NCBI GenBank assembly: GCA_016618085.1
Contig: JABLTG010000007.1
Coordinates: 124,001-188,000 of the forward strand
Length of the DNA stretch: 64,000 nt
Source: Neovahlkampfia damariscottae
Taxonomy: Eukaryota > Heterolobosea > Selenaionea > Neovahlkampfiida > Neovahlkampfiidae
Reading direction: 5' to 3'
Shown here: piece by piece, positions 31,767 to 43,861 of the stretch
Numbering within the stretch: position 1 is the first letter of the stretch
Layout of the letters: every line of letters starts with the position of its first letter
Position numbers and translations under genes: made by a program
The notes under the pieces: model-generated
Databases searched by the model: none
Told to the model about the DNA's origin: nothing
What the model saw: the letters and a program-made list of their open reading frames with translations, nothing else

Positions 31767-34700
31767 ATGAATAATAATAACCAACAAGTTGATAATACCA
31801 ATCAACAAGGATTTTATAATCCAAATCAACAACAACAAGGAAACGTGGATACATTTTACAACCCAAATGAACAAACTAATTTCACAAATAATCCAAACGA
31901 ACAAGGAAACCAACAAACACAACAAGGTTTTTTTAATCCAAACCAACAACAAGGAGTAGTTCAACAAGGAACCGATTTTAATAATTCAAACCAAGTTCAA
32001 CAAACCCAACAACAAGGTTTTTTTAATCCTAATCAACAAACTACTGGTTCTTTTGGAAATATAAATGAACAACAACAAGGAGGAATTAATCAAGGAGGTT
32101 TTTTCAATCCAAATCAAGGACAGAATCAACAACAAGGAGGTTTTTTCAACCCAAATCAACAACAAGGAAATACTGGTTCATTTGGAAATACAACACAACA
32201 AACACAAACACAACAACAAGATAATTTGGGGTATTATAATCCAACTACTTCTGGAACAACAAATTTTTTTAATCCAAATGAAATTAGAACTACAGGACCA
32301 CCACCACCATCAACAACAGGACCACCTCCTTTATCTACTGGTGAACTTGAACATTTAAAAACAACAACAACAAGTTTTGTTCAAGATAGTTCTTTAATTC
32401 CAACAAAACCAACTTATCAACCAACTCAAGGAGAACAAATGAATAATAATCCAACTTTTCAACCAAAAATTAAATCAACTTTTACACCACAAAATACTTC
32501 GTCACCAACAACAACAACAAAACCACAGAAGATTGATCCACAACAAATTCCAAGTCCAGTTGTTGCATCAGAAGATTGTTATATGAAAGTAGTTCATCAA
32601 ACTTCAAAACAATTGCCACCACCTTCTTCAAACTCAAGATACAAGTTTGTTTAACTTTTTTATTTAACTTTTAAGTGTTTATTGTGATGATGGAAATTGT
32701 TCAGTGAGATTTTATCGTCCAACATGTTCACAAGTAGCTCAAAGTCAAAAAGTTATGAAACAAAGTAAATTACTTTTTGGTGCAGTTGTCAGACCATTCG
32801 CAGAACTTGATCAAAATGATTCACCAAATTATGTTCCAAAAGTTGAATTAAAAGGAGGTCCTTTAAGGTGTAATAGATGTCGTGCATACGTTAATCCATT
32901 TGTTACATTTGCTATGCAAGGAAGATCATATACTTGTAACTTTTGTGGATTTGGAAATGAAATTCCAGAATGGTATTTAATGAGAAACGAACAACCAGAA
33001 TTAAGAATTGGTTCAGTTGATTTAGTTGCAACAAAAGAATATTGTGATAAACCACCAGCTCCTTTGGATTATGTTTTCGTTATTGATAGTTTAGCTCCAG
33101 TTGAAGAAATTTTTAATACAATTTCAAATTTAAAACTTCAAGAAGGATGTTCTTATGGATTTATTACATTTAACAAATCAATTCAATTTTATAATTATAA
33201 AGGACAACCTGATTTAGTTGTTATGGGTGATGTTGATGATCCTTATTTACCATTACCACCTAAGAGAATTTTAGTACCTGCTGCACAAGTTCCAGAATAT
33301 TTAAAAAGAATTTTACCATTAGTAAATACAGAATATGAACCAGGATGTGCTTTAGGAGCTGCATTAGAAGTTGCACAACGTCTTTTAATGGGAGGTGGTA
33401 AAATCATTACATTTACAACACAAGCACCAAATATTGGAAAAGGAAAAATTGAAGTTAGACCAGATTTTAAAATTTATGGAACAGAAAAAGAAAGAGAATT
33501 ATTTGGTGCTCAAGATGGACATTGGAAAAAATTTGCAGATTTATTAGCAAAATCACAAATTTCATGTGATATGTTTTTATTCCCACAAAAATTTATTGAA
33601 TCATCAACTATTGGATATGTTAGTAATAGAACATGTGGTCAAATTTATACATATTATAAATATAATGATAAATTAGATGGTGAAAGATTAAGTTTTGATT
33701 TAGGAAGATCAGTAACAAGAGAAAAAGCATATGATGCATTAATGAGAGTACGTTGTTCAACTGGATTAAGTGTTAAAAAATATTCTGGTCCATTTAGTAC
33801 AACAGGAACAGATAATGTTGATTTACCTGGAATTGATTCTGATACAACATTTTTTGTTGAATTTAAATATGATTCTGATTTAGGAAAATCAAATGTTGTT
33901 TTCTTTCAAGTTGCAATTTTATATACATCTTCATTAGGTGAAAGATTAATACGTGTTCATACAATTAGATTACCAATTTGTAATACAGTACCTGCAATGT
34001 TTCGTTCTGCTGATATGGATGCTCATTTAAGTGGTCTTTCAAGATTAGCATGTGATTTAATTACCATTAATAGAGATAGCAGAGATATTGTTAAAAGATT
34101 TGTTTCAGAAACAGCGATTGGTATTTTAACAATGTATAGAAAAGAACGTCAAGAAAGAAATGATAATCCAGGTCAAGGACAATTAATTTTACCAGATTCA
34201 TTGAAATTACTTCCAGTTTACTTTTTAGGTTTATTAAAAACACCTGCATTCAAAGCGGGTACAGATATTCCAATTGATATTAGAATTTCTGCATTTAATT
34301 ATTTATCAAGAATTCCATGTTCAAATACAGTTACTTATTGTTATCCAAATCTCTATCCTTTACATGATATGACTGAACCTTGGATGGATATGGACAGATC
34401 ACTTTATTGTTTACCAAGACCAATCAATTTGTCTGCAAGTAAAACTCATCAAGATGGTATTTATTTACTTAATGATACACAAACCATTTATATTTGGATT
34501 GGTAAAAAAGTATCATCAGAACTTTTAAAAACAATTTTTGGTGTTGATGCTTGGGATGATATTGGTCCAATGACAAAATTGAATTTAGATTTGGAAACAA
34601 AAGAAGGAAAAAGAATTTCAGAAATTTTAATTGAAATTAATAAAAATCAAAGTACAAAAGGTAGAATTGTCATCGCAAAAGCTGGTTTGCCAAGTGAAAC

Positions 34701-34803
34701 TTCATTCTTTGTCAGATTGATTGAAGATAGATCTGTTGGTTCATCAAGTTACGTTGATTATTTATGTTTTATTCACAAAGAAATTCAAGGTAGATTGTAT
34801 TAA
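31767..34803 (+). CDS. SEC24: COPII coat protein Sec24
   Basis: 1001 residues. The cargo-binding COPII subunit acting with Sec23 at ER exit sites. The first about 200 residues are Gln/Asn-rich with repeated FFNPNQQQG-like units, then a Pro/Thr linker. The folded part has a zinc finger (CNRCRAYVNPF and CNFCGFGNEIPEWY), the trunk (YVFVIDSLAPVEE, GCALGAALEVAQRLL), the beta-sandwich and helical regions (LSGLSRLACDLITIN) and a C-terminal gelsolin-like fold (DGIYLLNDTQTIYIWIGK). A 31-nt intron is at 32645-32675. The low-complexity N-terminus also matches Sec24. A ccaat box lies about 32 nt upstream, and TAAATAAA follows the coding end. Confidence 0.95.
31830..32230 (+). repeat. Gln/Asn-rich coding repeats in Sec24 N-terminus
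   Basis: About eight short units reading G(F/S)F(F/Y)NPNQQ with CAA-rich codons. They form a low-complexity, probably disordered region inside the Sec24 exon 1. Confidence 0.8.
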
Positions 34804-35057
34804 ATAAATTTTTGAATCGTTGAACTCTTTCTAATCAGAGTAATGAAAGCTACTAATTTTTCTTCCTTCATATGAGCTGGAGAGAGGATATTTATCAACT
34901 GGAAATCATAGATAAAAACTTATAAATACGTACGACGTAATGTTGTTACACCGAACCTCAGTGATATAGGAAGTTGTTAACAATCCAATTGGATAAAGTG
35001 GTTATTTTCCCTCCTTTTTGAAATAAATGCAAAATTGATAAACAAAATGTGAAATTT

Positions 35058-36635
35058 TTATAAATTCTCAAATTCCTTCATATTTTTCTTTTCAATAATA
35101 TCAAATAATCCACCAACATTTCTTTTACAATCATTAACAATTTCATTGATTTTTATTTCATTTAATTTTCGATTGCTTTCCAATAAATCTGATAATTTTT
35201 CAGTTGACATTTCTAAATTCACCAAATGCATTTCAAATAAATTTTGATAAGCACTCAAACTATTCAACTCTTTTTTAATCTCTTCATTTTCAGTTTTTAT
35301 TTTTTTCAATTTTTTCTTTCGAAATTTCTCTGATTTAATGTCTTTTATTTTTGATTTCTCGATTTCTAATCCACAAAATGCAAAAACATAAGAATATTTT
35401 AGAATATTTCTACAATAGATCAAATAATCTGATGCTCTTAAGAGATTGATTTCACTTTCTTGTGGTAATTCTAAATTGATGATTTTTCCTCTTAGAGCTC
35501 GTTCAAAACGAGAACTTTCTGTTTGAGAGTAATACCTTGATAAATAATGTTCATATCTTAAACTATCAAACACTTGTTGTTTTTCATAGTTTATTGGTTT
35601 CCATACACCACAACTATGTCCATAATAAGTTTGTCCACAACTCCAACAAAATTCTTCACCACATGGACACCTCATATGATTACAACCTCCATTTTTTATA
35701 ATAGGTTGTCTACATTTTGGACATGGTCTTGTTTCATTTGAAAGAAATTTCAAACTTAAAAATTCTTTGTCTGATTGGCTCTTCCATCTTTTTATCATTT
35801 CACAATCACTTGGTTTATGTGGTTCTTCACAACAAAGAAAACAATATTCCAAAGAACAATCACAAACAACTGTTTGGTCTAATGGTTCATCTGAATTTAT
35901 TTTGACAATATTACCACAAAATGGTTTACTAGGACAATATTTCACATATTTGTTTGATTCAATATATTTTTCAAGTAATATCTGTTCATATCTATCTTTT
36001 TCCATATCATTTCCAATGAACCTTTTTGTTTTATTAATTCAAATTCTTTTTTTTTACCCAAGACAAAATTCTTCACTTAAAATTGCTGGACATTTATAAC
36101 CCATACAATTATATTTTCTTGATAAATCTTTGATTTTTACAATTAAGTAATTCTTCCAACAAGTATTACAAAATCTATGACCACATTGTGAATTTTTTGT
36201 TGTTTGAGATAAATCTGTAAAATCTTCGAAACAACTATCACATGTAAATTCTTCTTCATTTTTTAATTCTTCTTCTTCAAGTTTTATTGTTAATTTTGCT
36301 TTTTGAAGAATCTTTTTCTTTCCCATTTCAAAAAAATCGTTCAATAATTTTTCAGAATTCCAATGATAAAAGTCTAACAAATTTTTTGTTTCTTCTTTTG
36401 TTGTTTCAGTAGATTCTTGAACCATATTTACTTCTTGTAGAATTTCTTTTTTTAATTTTTCTGATGATTTTATAATGTATTTTTTTGTTTCTTTTTTTTT
36501 TGTGACAGTTTCTTGAATTATCGTTTTTAATGAAGGAGATTCATCAAAATCTGAATATTCATATTCATATGGTGTACCTTCTTCTGTTGAATAATTATAC
36601 TCTTCACTTCTGTACCCACCTTCATCATCTGACAT
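35058..36635 (-). CDS. Ariadne-type RBR E3 ubiquitin ligase
   Basis: 513 residues. An acidic N-terminus (MSDDEGGYRSEEYNY) as in Ariadne proteins is followed by RING1 (CDSCFEDF..CGHRFCNTCW), an IBR (YCPSKPFCGNIV..CDCSLEYCFLC) and RING2 (CPKCRQPIIKNGGCNHMRC), in which the cysteine of NGGCNHM is the expected catalytic one. The C-terminal helical Ariadne domain (SRFERALRGKIINLE onward) is also present. A 36-nt intron lies between the RING1 end (SEEFCLG) and FIGNDMEKDRYEQ. It should transfer ubiquitin via a thioester, and in animals Ariadne enzymes work with cullin ligases. ATTGG is 11 nt upstream of ATG. Confidence 0.94.
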
Positions 36636-36713
36636 TTTGAGTTGTTATTGGATGAAGTTGAAAAAATGAATTTATTGGTCAACTGAAATTGGAACATTCA
36701 AATTTGAATTTGA

Positions 36714-38699
36714 CTATAATTCTTGTATAAAAGAGTGATTTTGTGGATCTCCAAAAGGACAAGAACTAACACCTTCTTCATCTAATTTTTGTCGAAACAT
36801 TAAATTTGGTCTTTTCTTTTTTGCGGAATTAATATACCTCAACCAAAAAGCTCTATCAAAACCTTTGAGTAATGCCCATTCAAATTTATGATTTTCAGGG
36901 AAATCTGGATCAATGGTTAAGATGTAACAACATAATTCATCTAAATCTAAATGAGTTTCAAATAAAAAAACATTGGTGTCTTTAATTTTCATGTCTTGAA
37001 AATCATTTGGTCCAATTTTTAATTTCTCCAAAAGATCAGGTGAAAATTTAATAGTTGGTTGACCATTCCCATTTTTTTTAACTTTTTCGAGATATGTTCC
37101 TAATGATGTCGATTTATATTGTAACACAATTCCTAATTTTTTTAATAATGCTTCAACAAAATGTTGACAATTTCCTTCTTTTGAAAGATCATTTGAACGA
37201 TTTTTATACTTCATATTAACATTCCAATGAACTAGAAAATCTGCAATTTTTTCTCGAACTTCATTGGATTCTTCTTCATTTGAAATTGGAATTTCAGCAA
37301 TATCAATTGTTAAGAAAGAATGAGCAGATGTTGGATATCTAGGTATTGCTATTTCACCATTGTTCCATTCCAATAAAAATGGACCAATTATTAAACCTGT
37401 ATGAAAAATACCAAACTAAAATAATGAATCAATTAATCAAATAATTTACTTGTGGTTGTAAATGAAGAAAATCTAAAATTGGTGATATTGTTTGAACAAA
37501 ATTCCTTCCCGTTGAAGTATTTCTCAATTCTGAAATGACTAATTTTACACTCATTGATGCATGAATATCTTGATTGGATGATGATGTATCATTTGGTGAA
37601 ATTTCAATTTCTTCAAAATCAGATAAATTATCTTCATCCTCTTCTGTTGAATTTGATTTCACATCAAAAATTGATTTTTTTTTTTTGAACATTTTACTAT
37701 TTTCAAAAAGTTGAATTTCTTTATGTTTTTCCAACACTTTTTCATAATTAAAATCTAAATACACTTTCATCATTTCTTTGGCATCAAATAAAGGTACTAT
37801 TTTCTTGATATACTCAGGATCATTTAAATGATATCTACAACTCAGAATACTTGATTGTCTTATTTTTTGTAAAACTGGAATACTTTCTTCAGGAAAATCA
37901 AATTCAGCTTCTCTTGCCATATCAATTTTTATCAAACCAAACTATTTGTTTTTAAAATTGTGGTTCAATATTACTAAAGAAGGAACATTTCTTATGATGA
38001 GTTTGACAACAGTGGATTCAATACCGATACTCGTGAAAATTTGAGTTTCAAAATCATCGCTGTAAGTAAATATTCTGAATAATACATACCCATTGATATC
38101 TTCATCTTCTAATTTTTCTAAAACTGATTTAGCAATATTTGGTTTTAGAAAATTGTTCAACCATGTTTCAATATCATTTTCTTCCCTGAAAAAAAAATGA
38201 ATTTTTTTGAAACTTTACCATCTTGAAATCCCTGTTGGTAAATCATGTTCTTGTTCTGAGCTACTTGTTGCACTTGAAAATAAATCCAAGCCAGATGAGT
38301 TTTTTCTAATTTTCATTTCTGTGAAAAATTGTTTGATGTTTATGTGACAAATAGAATGATAAAAGAGTTCTCGTTTTCCAAATGTTTCAATTAATAAGGT
38401 TTTTTCACAATATTCATGAAATTCAATCCAAAATTCCATCTTTGTTTTTTTTTCGTTTTCTTCTTTTTTTTCACTTTTGTCATAATTTATTAATTTTACA
38501 AGTGATCTTCCATCTATTTTTTCATTTTCAATTGCAGAAATTGTTTTTTTTGTGAAGTAAAGAGGTGAGGGTTTTTCACATTTTTGAATCCAAAAAATTA
38601 CTTCTTCAACAGTCCATGAAACAACTGAATTTTGTGATAAATCTAGAAAATTAGTCCAAATGGAAATTTACCTCTGATGTTCTGTTTTTTCTTCTTCAT
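36714..38699 (-). CDS. Double SAM-domain protein with LRAT/NlpC-like thiol-peptidase domain
   Basis: 618 residues in five exons. SAM 1 (about 12-95) has VVSWTVEEVIFWIQKC and KIDGRSLVKL. SAM 2 (about 150-215) has ETWLNNFLKP and DEDINGYVLFRIF. After an acidic linker, a C-terminal domain shows FHTGLIIGPFLLEW and EGNCQHFVEALLKKLG. That His plus Cys layout is typical of LRAT/H-rev107 or related papain-like folds, which act as acyltransferases, phospholipases or peptidases. Introns of 29, 33, 33 and 34 nt were placed by frame and family. SAM domains suggest assembly or partner binding. The enzymatic activity is an inference from two motifs. The CCAAT box is 7 nt before ATG. Confidence 0.72.
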
Positions 38700-38901
38700 T
38701 TGACAACCAATCAAAACACTTTTTGCACAAAGACTTTTTGGACAACAAGATCAACATGAAAACCTCCTACAAAAGTATTTTTAAGTTTAATCCTCTTTCT
38801 TTTTCTACTTTACAGTCATTTGCTGTTTCAATTAAAACGACCAATAATTTTTTTGCTCGTTACTTTGGTTTTTGGAATTTTTTTTGAACAACAAAGCTCA
38901 A

Positions 38902-40083
38902 ATGTCGTCAAAAAATAAAATTCCGATCGTTGAAAAATATGAAAAACTAGAAAGAATTGGAGAAGGTGCTTATGGAGTTGTATACAAAGCAAAAGATCGA
39001 AAAACTGACGAACTTGCTGCCATCAAAAAAATAACCACCGAAGATGAAGGAGTTCCAAGTACAACTCTCAGAGAAATATCAATTTTAAAACAAACAAGCC
39101 ACAAGAACATAGTCAAGTAATTCAAAATAAAATCCGACAAAAAAAATTCCTTCTCAGATTTTTGGACGTTTACGTTGAGAAAAAGAATTTATTTTTAGCT
39201 TTTGAATACTTAGATATGGATTTAAAGTCCTACCTTCGTAAATTACTTTTCAAAAAATCCTCCATGGATAAGCAACTCATCAAATCATACATGTATCAAT
39301 TATTACAGGGTAACAGAAAAATAAAACCTAAAATTCATGAAAGGAGTCTGTTATTGTCATTCCCAAAGGATTATTCATAGGTACAAAGATTAAATTTAAA
39401 AAAAAAAAGAGACTTAAAACCTGCAAATTTACTCATCAATAAGGACGGAATTTTAAAAATTGCAGATTTTGGGTTATCAAGAATATTTCAAAATCCAGGA
39501 CAACCACTATCGAACGAAGTTTTAGTACACTAAAAACAATTAAAAATTTCAGACTTTGTGGTACAGAGGTAATTGAAGTATTGTTTAAAATGATTCCCAT
39601 GTTAAGGACCTGAAGTAATTATAAATTAATTAAATAATCAAAAAGTTAATTCTTGGAAAATCTAGTTATTCAACACCTGTTGATATTGTACAAGAAAAAC
39701 AAAATTAATTTGTTTCAAGTGGTCTTGTGGTTGTATTTTCATTGAATTATTTACACTACTTCCAATATTTCAAGGTCAAAGTGATATTTCACAATTATTT
39801 GAAATATTTTCAATTTTAGGCACACCAACAAAAGAAGAATGGCCAGAAATGGTTGAATTGCCATATTACAAAACCAATTTTCCAAATTTCAAAAAAAACA
39901 TTTTACCTTCAAAAGTAAAAGAGATGGAACAAGAAGGCTATGATCTTTTAACAGTAAACAAAAAAAGGTTTGTTAAATATTTTGAAATAGAAAATGTTAA
40001 CTTATGATCCTTCACAAAGAATTTCTGCTAAATTAGCATTATCACATTCATATTTTGATGATTTAGATAAAACAAAATTTTAA
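38902..40083 (+). CDS. Cyclin-dependent kinase (CDK1/2/5-like)
   Basis: A 301-residue, full-length kinase in nine exons. Motifs in order: IGEGAYGVV (Gly loop with inhibitory Thr/Tyr position Tyr), AAIKK, the cyclin-binding PSTTLRE helix, [23 protein letters not shown] (in place of WYRAPE), [12 protein letters not shown] and the C-terminal [11 protein letters not shown]. The eight introns are 39117-39157, 39309-39342, 39381-39409, 39519-39552, 39569-39606, 39615-39645, 39688-39719 and 39954-39990. Exons 5 and 6 are only 16 nt and 8 nt. PSTTLRE puts it near the PSTAIRE group. A natural partner may be a cyclin such as the one at 4465-5361. CCAAT is 56 nt upstream. Confidence 0.92.
39553..39614 (+). 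other. Two consecutive micro-exons (16 nt and 8 nt) in the CDK activation segment
   Basis: Exon 39553-39568 (16 nt) encodes TLWYR plus one base, and exon 39607-39614 (8 nt) completes Gly-Pro-Glu. They are separated by a 38-nt intron. Both are needed to connect the activation loop to [15 protein letters not shown] in frame. Confidence 0.88.
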
Positions 40084-40156
40084 TTTCTCCAAAGGAAATA
40101 AATTTTATTTTCCACCAATAATTTTTTTTTTTTCATCCACAACGAATTGAAGAGAA

Positions 40157-42178
40157 ATGAAGAAATTTTTGTTGGAGAAAAAAAGTTATTCAAAATTATT
40201 CAATCAAAAGAATACAGATATTAGCAAAATTAAATTATTATTATCAAAAAATGAACCTGAAACTGCTTTTCATTATTTTAAAAAAATTCAACCTGTTTTA
40301 CAACCTTTTCAAAAATTAACTTTATATTCACAAATGATACAAAATTATATAAAATTAAATCAAATGAAAGAAGCTATGAAAATTTATGATGATATGATGT
40401 CTACAAATATACAACCAGATTGTTTTATTTATAACACTTTATTAGAAGCATTTGTCAAAAGAAATGACAAAAAAAATGTTGAATTTATTGAAGAATTATT
40501 TCAAAAGAACAAAATTTCCAAAAATTCTTTCACTTTTTCTTTATTAATTTTCAATTATTTGGAAGATGAAAAAAAAGTTGAAAATTTTATTCAACAAATT
40601 GAAGAAGGAGGAATTGAACTTGATTCTAGATTATGTTTTAACTTAATTATCTTTTATGCCAAATATCAAAAAATTGTAAAAATGTATGAAACTTTTGAAT
40701 TGATGTTGGAAAAAAAATTCTTCATCAATCAACAGACTTTTCAAATTTTAATCAAAAAATTGTCAATCCATAAACATCATTCTTTAGCAAAGAAAGTTTA
40801 TCAAGTAATGATTCAATTAAAAACTTCTCCTTCTGTTCAAGTATTCTCAGATTTGATTTTGAATATTAACTTAAATTCAACGGAGAATTTTGAATTAAGT
40901 AGATATTTTTTCATTGAATGTTTGAAGTATTTTAATAAAAATGATGCAAAAGTTCAAGAAATTGCAGTTCATTTCATCAAAATTTATATATTCAATCATA
41001 GAAATGTTGAATTAGAAAATATTTTTAGATTCGAAAATTTTTATGGTATTTTTATTACACAACTTTTGGACAACAATATCGTTGATAAAGCTACAGAATT
41101 ATTGGAAAAGAATTTTAATCAAGAAAATATGGCTCAATTTTTAATTCATTTTTCAAAAAAAGAAAAAAAATTTCATCATGAATTTGAACAATTTTATGAA
41201 AATGTTTCAAAAATTAGTTTGAAGAATTATTCAACAATTGTTCATAATTTAATTAATTCCGAAAATTTTGACACTTTAAGAACCATTTTCTTGGAGGAAA
41301 CTAAATTGAATGAAAAAAATTTAGAAATTGAATTATTCAACATTTATTTGAATTATTTATTTTCAAAAAAGAATTTTATTGAAATGCAATATATTTTTGA
41401 TTTAATTTCAGAAAAAGGATTAAAATTAAACACTGAAGCAAAAGTGTTTTTTGTCCAATTAAAATTTCACAAGAATGAAATTTCAGAAGCTATTGAATAT
41501 ATGCAAAAAGAAATAGATAACCAAAATGTATTAAATTTAATGCTAGAATATTTGACTAGAACTAATTATGATGAATCATTATTATACTTTGAAAATATGA
41601 ATTCGAAAAATGATGATTCATACAATATAATGTTTAAATCAATCACAAAATATTCATCAATTGAAAACATCAAAGAATTTTATAATTCCATTGATAAACC
41701 ATCTAATTTCATTATTAAATCCTTTATTTTCATTTTATGTGAAGAAGATCAAATTCAAGAAGCTATTGAAATTGCAAAAGAAAAAAAGAAATTCACCTTT
41801 TTTGAACCAATATTAAAATATTACATAACAGTTAAAAGAGAATATCCTGAGATTTTAGTGAGATATATGAAAGAAAATAATCATAAATTATCTTTGAACA
41901 TTTATCTTTCAATGATTGATATGTTCATGTCAAAAAGATTTGATTCAGATGTTTTGTCTGTCTATGAAGAAATGAAAAACAAAGGAATGAACGTTAATTC
42001 AGAAACTCATCAAAAATTATTGAAATATTTTTATGAAAGACAACAATTTAAATCAGCTTTGAAAATTATTAAAGGAATGGAAAAAGAGAAATTCATTGAA
42101 AAAGAGGAGTATTCCTTGTGGAAAAATAGAATTCATGAAGAAAAAAAAAAGACAGAAAGGAACTCCTTCAATTTATAA
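40157..42178 (+). CDS. Pentatricopeptide repeat (PPR) protein, probably organellar
   Basis: An intronless 673-residue protein built of about 14-16 PPR-like helical hairpins, clearest at MKEAMKIYDDMMSTNIQPD, CFIYNTLLEAFVKRND and VLSVYEEMKNKGMNVNSE. PPR proteins bind organelle RNA base by base and act in its processing, stability or translation. The N-terminus (MKKFLLEKKSYSKLF) is basic and could be a mitochondrial presequence. There is no editing (DYW) or SMR domain. Repeats are degenerate in the middle. CCAAT is 37 nt upstream. Its presence supports an organelle genome in this organism. Confidence 0.88.
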   Translation: MKKFLLEKKSYSKLFNQKNTDISKIKLLLSKNEPETAFHYFKKIQPVLQPFQKLTLYSQMIQNYIKLNQMKEAMKIYDDMMSTNIQPDCFIYNTLLEAFVKRNDKKNVEFIEELFQKNKISKNSFTFSLLIFNYLEDEKKVENFIQQIEEGGIELDSRLCFNLIIFYAKYQKIVKMYETFELMLEKKFFINQQTFQILIKKLSIHKHHSLAKKVYQVMIQLKTSPSVQVFSDLILNINLNSTENFELSRYFFIECLKYFNKNDAKVQEIAVHFIKIYIFNHRNVELENIFRFENFYGIFITQLLDNNIVDKATELLEKNFNQENMAQFLIHFSKKEKKFHHEFEQFYENVSKISLKNYSTIVHNLINSENFDTLRTIFLEETKLNEKNLEIELFNIYLNYLFSKKNFIEMQYIFDLISEKGLKLNTEAKVFFVQLKFHKNEISEAIEYMQKEIDNQNVLNLMLEYLTRTNYDESLLYFENMNSKNDDSYNIMFKSITKYSSIENIKEFYNSIDKPSNFIIKSFIFILCEEDQIQEAIEIAKEKKKFTFFEPILKYYITVKREYPEILVRYMKENNHKLSLNIYLSMIDMFMSKRFDSDVLSVYEEMKNKGMNVNSETHQKLLKYFYERQQFKSALKIIKGMEKEKFIEKEEYSLWKNRIHEEKKKTERNSFNL

Positions 42179-42208
42179 ATGAATATTTTTTAAAAAGAAA
42201 TTATGGTT

Positions 42209-43710
42209 TTATAATTTTTCTAAATAATTAGCTGGTACGAGACCTGTGCGTCCATTTAATTCAGCAGTCCACCAATCTTCTCCTTCTTGTAAAATGTTCA
42301 ATACATCACCTTCTTGGAATGGAAGTTCATCTGGGTCTTCTGATTCAAAATCATATTGCGCGCAATATAAATTTTCATTTGATTCTTCAGGTTCTGGTTC
42401 ATATACTGGTTCAGGTTCTGGTTCTTCATAAACTGGTTCTGGTTCAGGTTCAGGTTCATCAAATTCAGGTTCTGGTTGATTTTTCAAAGCTGAATAAGGA
42501 GCTTTTGGTTTTGAAATAACTTCAGGTTCTGGTTCTTCATAAACTGGTTCAGGTTCAACTTCCGGTTCAGGTTCAGGTTCATAAACTGGTTCTGGTTCTG
42601 GTTGAACTTCAGGTTCTTCATAAACTGGTTCAGGTTCTGGAACTGGTTCTGGTTTTTTAAATTGAGGAACTGGTTTTTTTTCAGGTTCTGATTGTGACTG
42701 AACTGGTTCTGGTTTTTTCCATTTTGATTGACCTGGTTCTTTTTTTTTCCATGATGGTTCTTCTTCCTTCTTTGATAAATTTTCAAATTTACTTTTAAGA
42801 TCTGAAGTAGATGCAGTAACTGTAGGTTCTTGTTTTTTCCATGATGGTTTGTCTTGTTCTTCTTGTTCTTTTTGTTTTTCCCAAAACTTAAAAAAATTGT
42901 TAAAAAATTTTGTTTTTCTTTTTTTCAAACTTTCTTTGATTCACTTGTATCAATTTCAACTTTTTTTTTTTCAACAGGTTCAGTTGTTGCTTTTGGTGCT
43001 GTCCAAAATTTCTTTTTTTCATCAGTATTTGCTTTAACATCAACTTGTGTTGTTTTAACTTCTTTTTCTTGAACTTGATTTTTTTCCCAATATTTTTGTG
43101 ATGCTTCTTTATCAACTTCTGCTTTATCTTGTCTTTGAATTTTTACTTCAGTTGCTGCTTTGGATAAACTTTCTTTTTGTGATTGAATAGTAACTGTACT
43201 TTTTACTCCTGGTTTTGCTTGAGCATCATAATTGTGTAATCCTTTTTGAACTAATTTAACAATTTCATCTTTATCAAGATCATCTTCAGAACGAGCATTA
43301 ACTTTTTTGAAAAAAAAAAAATTAGAAGTTTAATTTGTAATTTACCTTGACAATGATATCTTCCTTTCAAAAAATGTTCCATATCTTTCACAAAAGCTTG
43401 AAACTTTCCTCTAAAAGATGAAACAACTGAATCACCACACCATGTGATTAAAGCAGCTTTGTATGTATTATTTACTGTGAATCTATGAATAGCATATTGA
43501 CATTGAGTGTCACTAAATTCATCAACCTTTTTTTTTTAATAATAAAAAATAAAATACCATATCTGAAAAACCTTCTCCTTTTTCGACAACTTTAATTTTC
43601 ATGGTTTGTTTTACATGACCAAGAATAACCCATTCAGTATCTGAGTTAAGGTCTAAAATTTCATCTAAAGCTTTATTAAGAGCAGGGTCTGAAGTATCGA
43701 GAAAAGGCAT
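42209..43710 (-). CDS. Abp1/drebrin-like actin-binding adaptor (ADF-H plus SH3)
   Basis: 460 residues in four exons. The N-terminal ADF-homology domain (about 1-125: [40 protein letters not shown]) binds F-actin. The centre is lysine/glutamate-rich with SWKKQEP units, then an array of [12 protein letters not shown]-like repeats. The C-terminal SH3 (about 405-460: [38 protein letters not shown]) is intact. This layout is that of Abp1/DBNL, which links actin to endocytosis. Introns are at 42887-42930, 43302-43345 and 43527-43557. A CCAAT/ATTGG pair (tccaatgg) is 19 nt upstream. Confidence 0.92.
42380..42660 (-). repeat. Glu-Pro-rich coding repeats in the Abp1-like gene
   Basis: Imperfect repeats encoding [12 protein letters not shown], read from GAACCAGAACC-type hexamers. 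They form a low-complexity acidic linker before the SH3 domain. Such repeats are prone to length change. Confidence 0.85.
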
Positions 43711-43861
43711 TTTGATTTGTTGATTTTATCCAATGGTTTTAACTGGATTTTTCTTTTGTTTCTTTTTTTATTATTTTGTTATTTTCCAGAAAATTGAAAA
43801 GAGCAACAAAACTGTCTTTTTTCGACCAATCATTTGAAAAATACTCCGAAACCAAAACAGA

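Noticed and set aside
42310-42900. Open frames rich in Ser/Gly or Asn/Leu opposite the Abp1-like repeats
   Set aside because: They arise from the repetitive GAACCA codons of the real gene.
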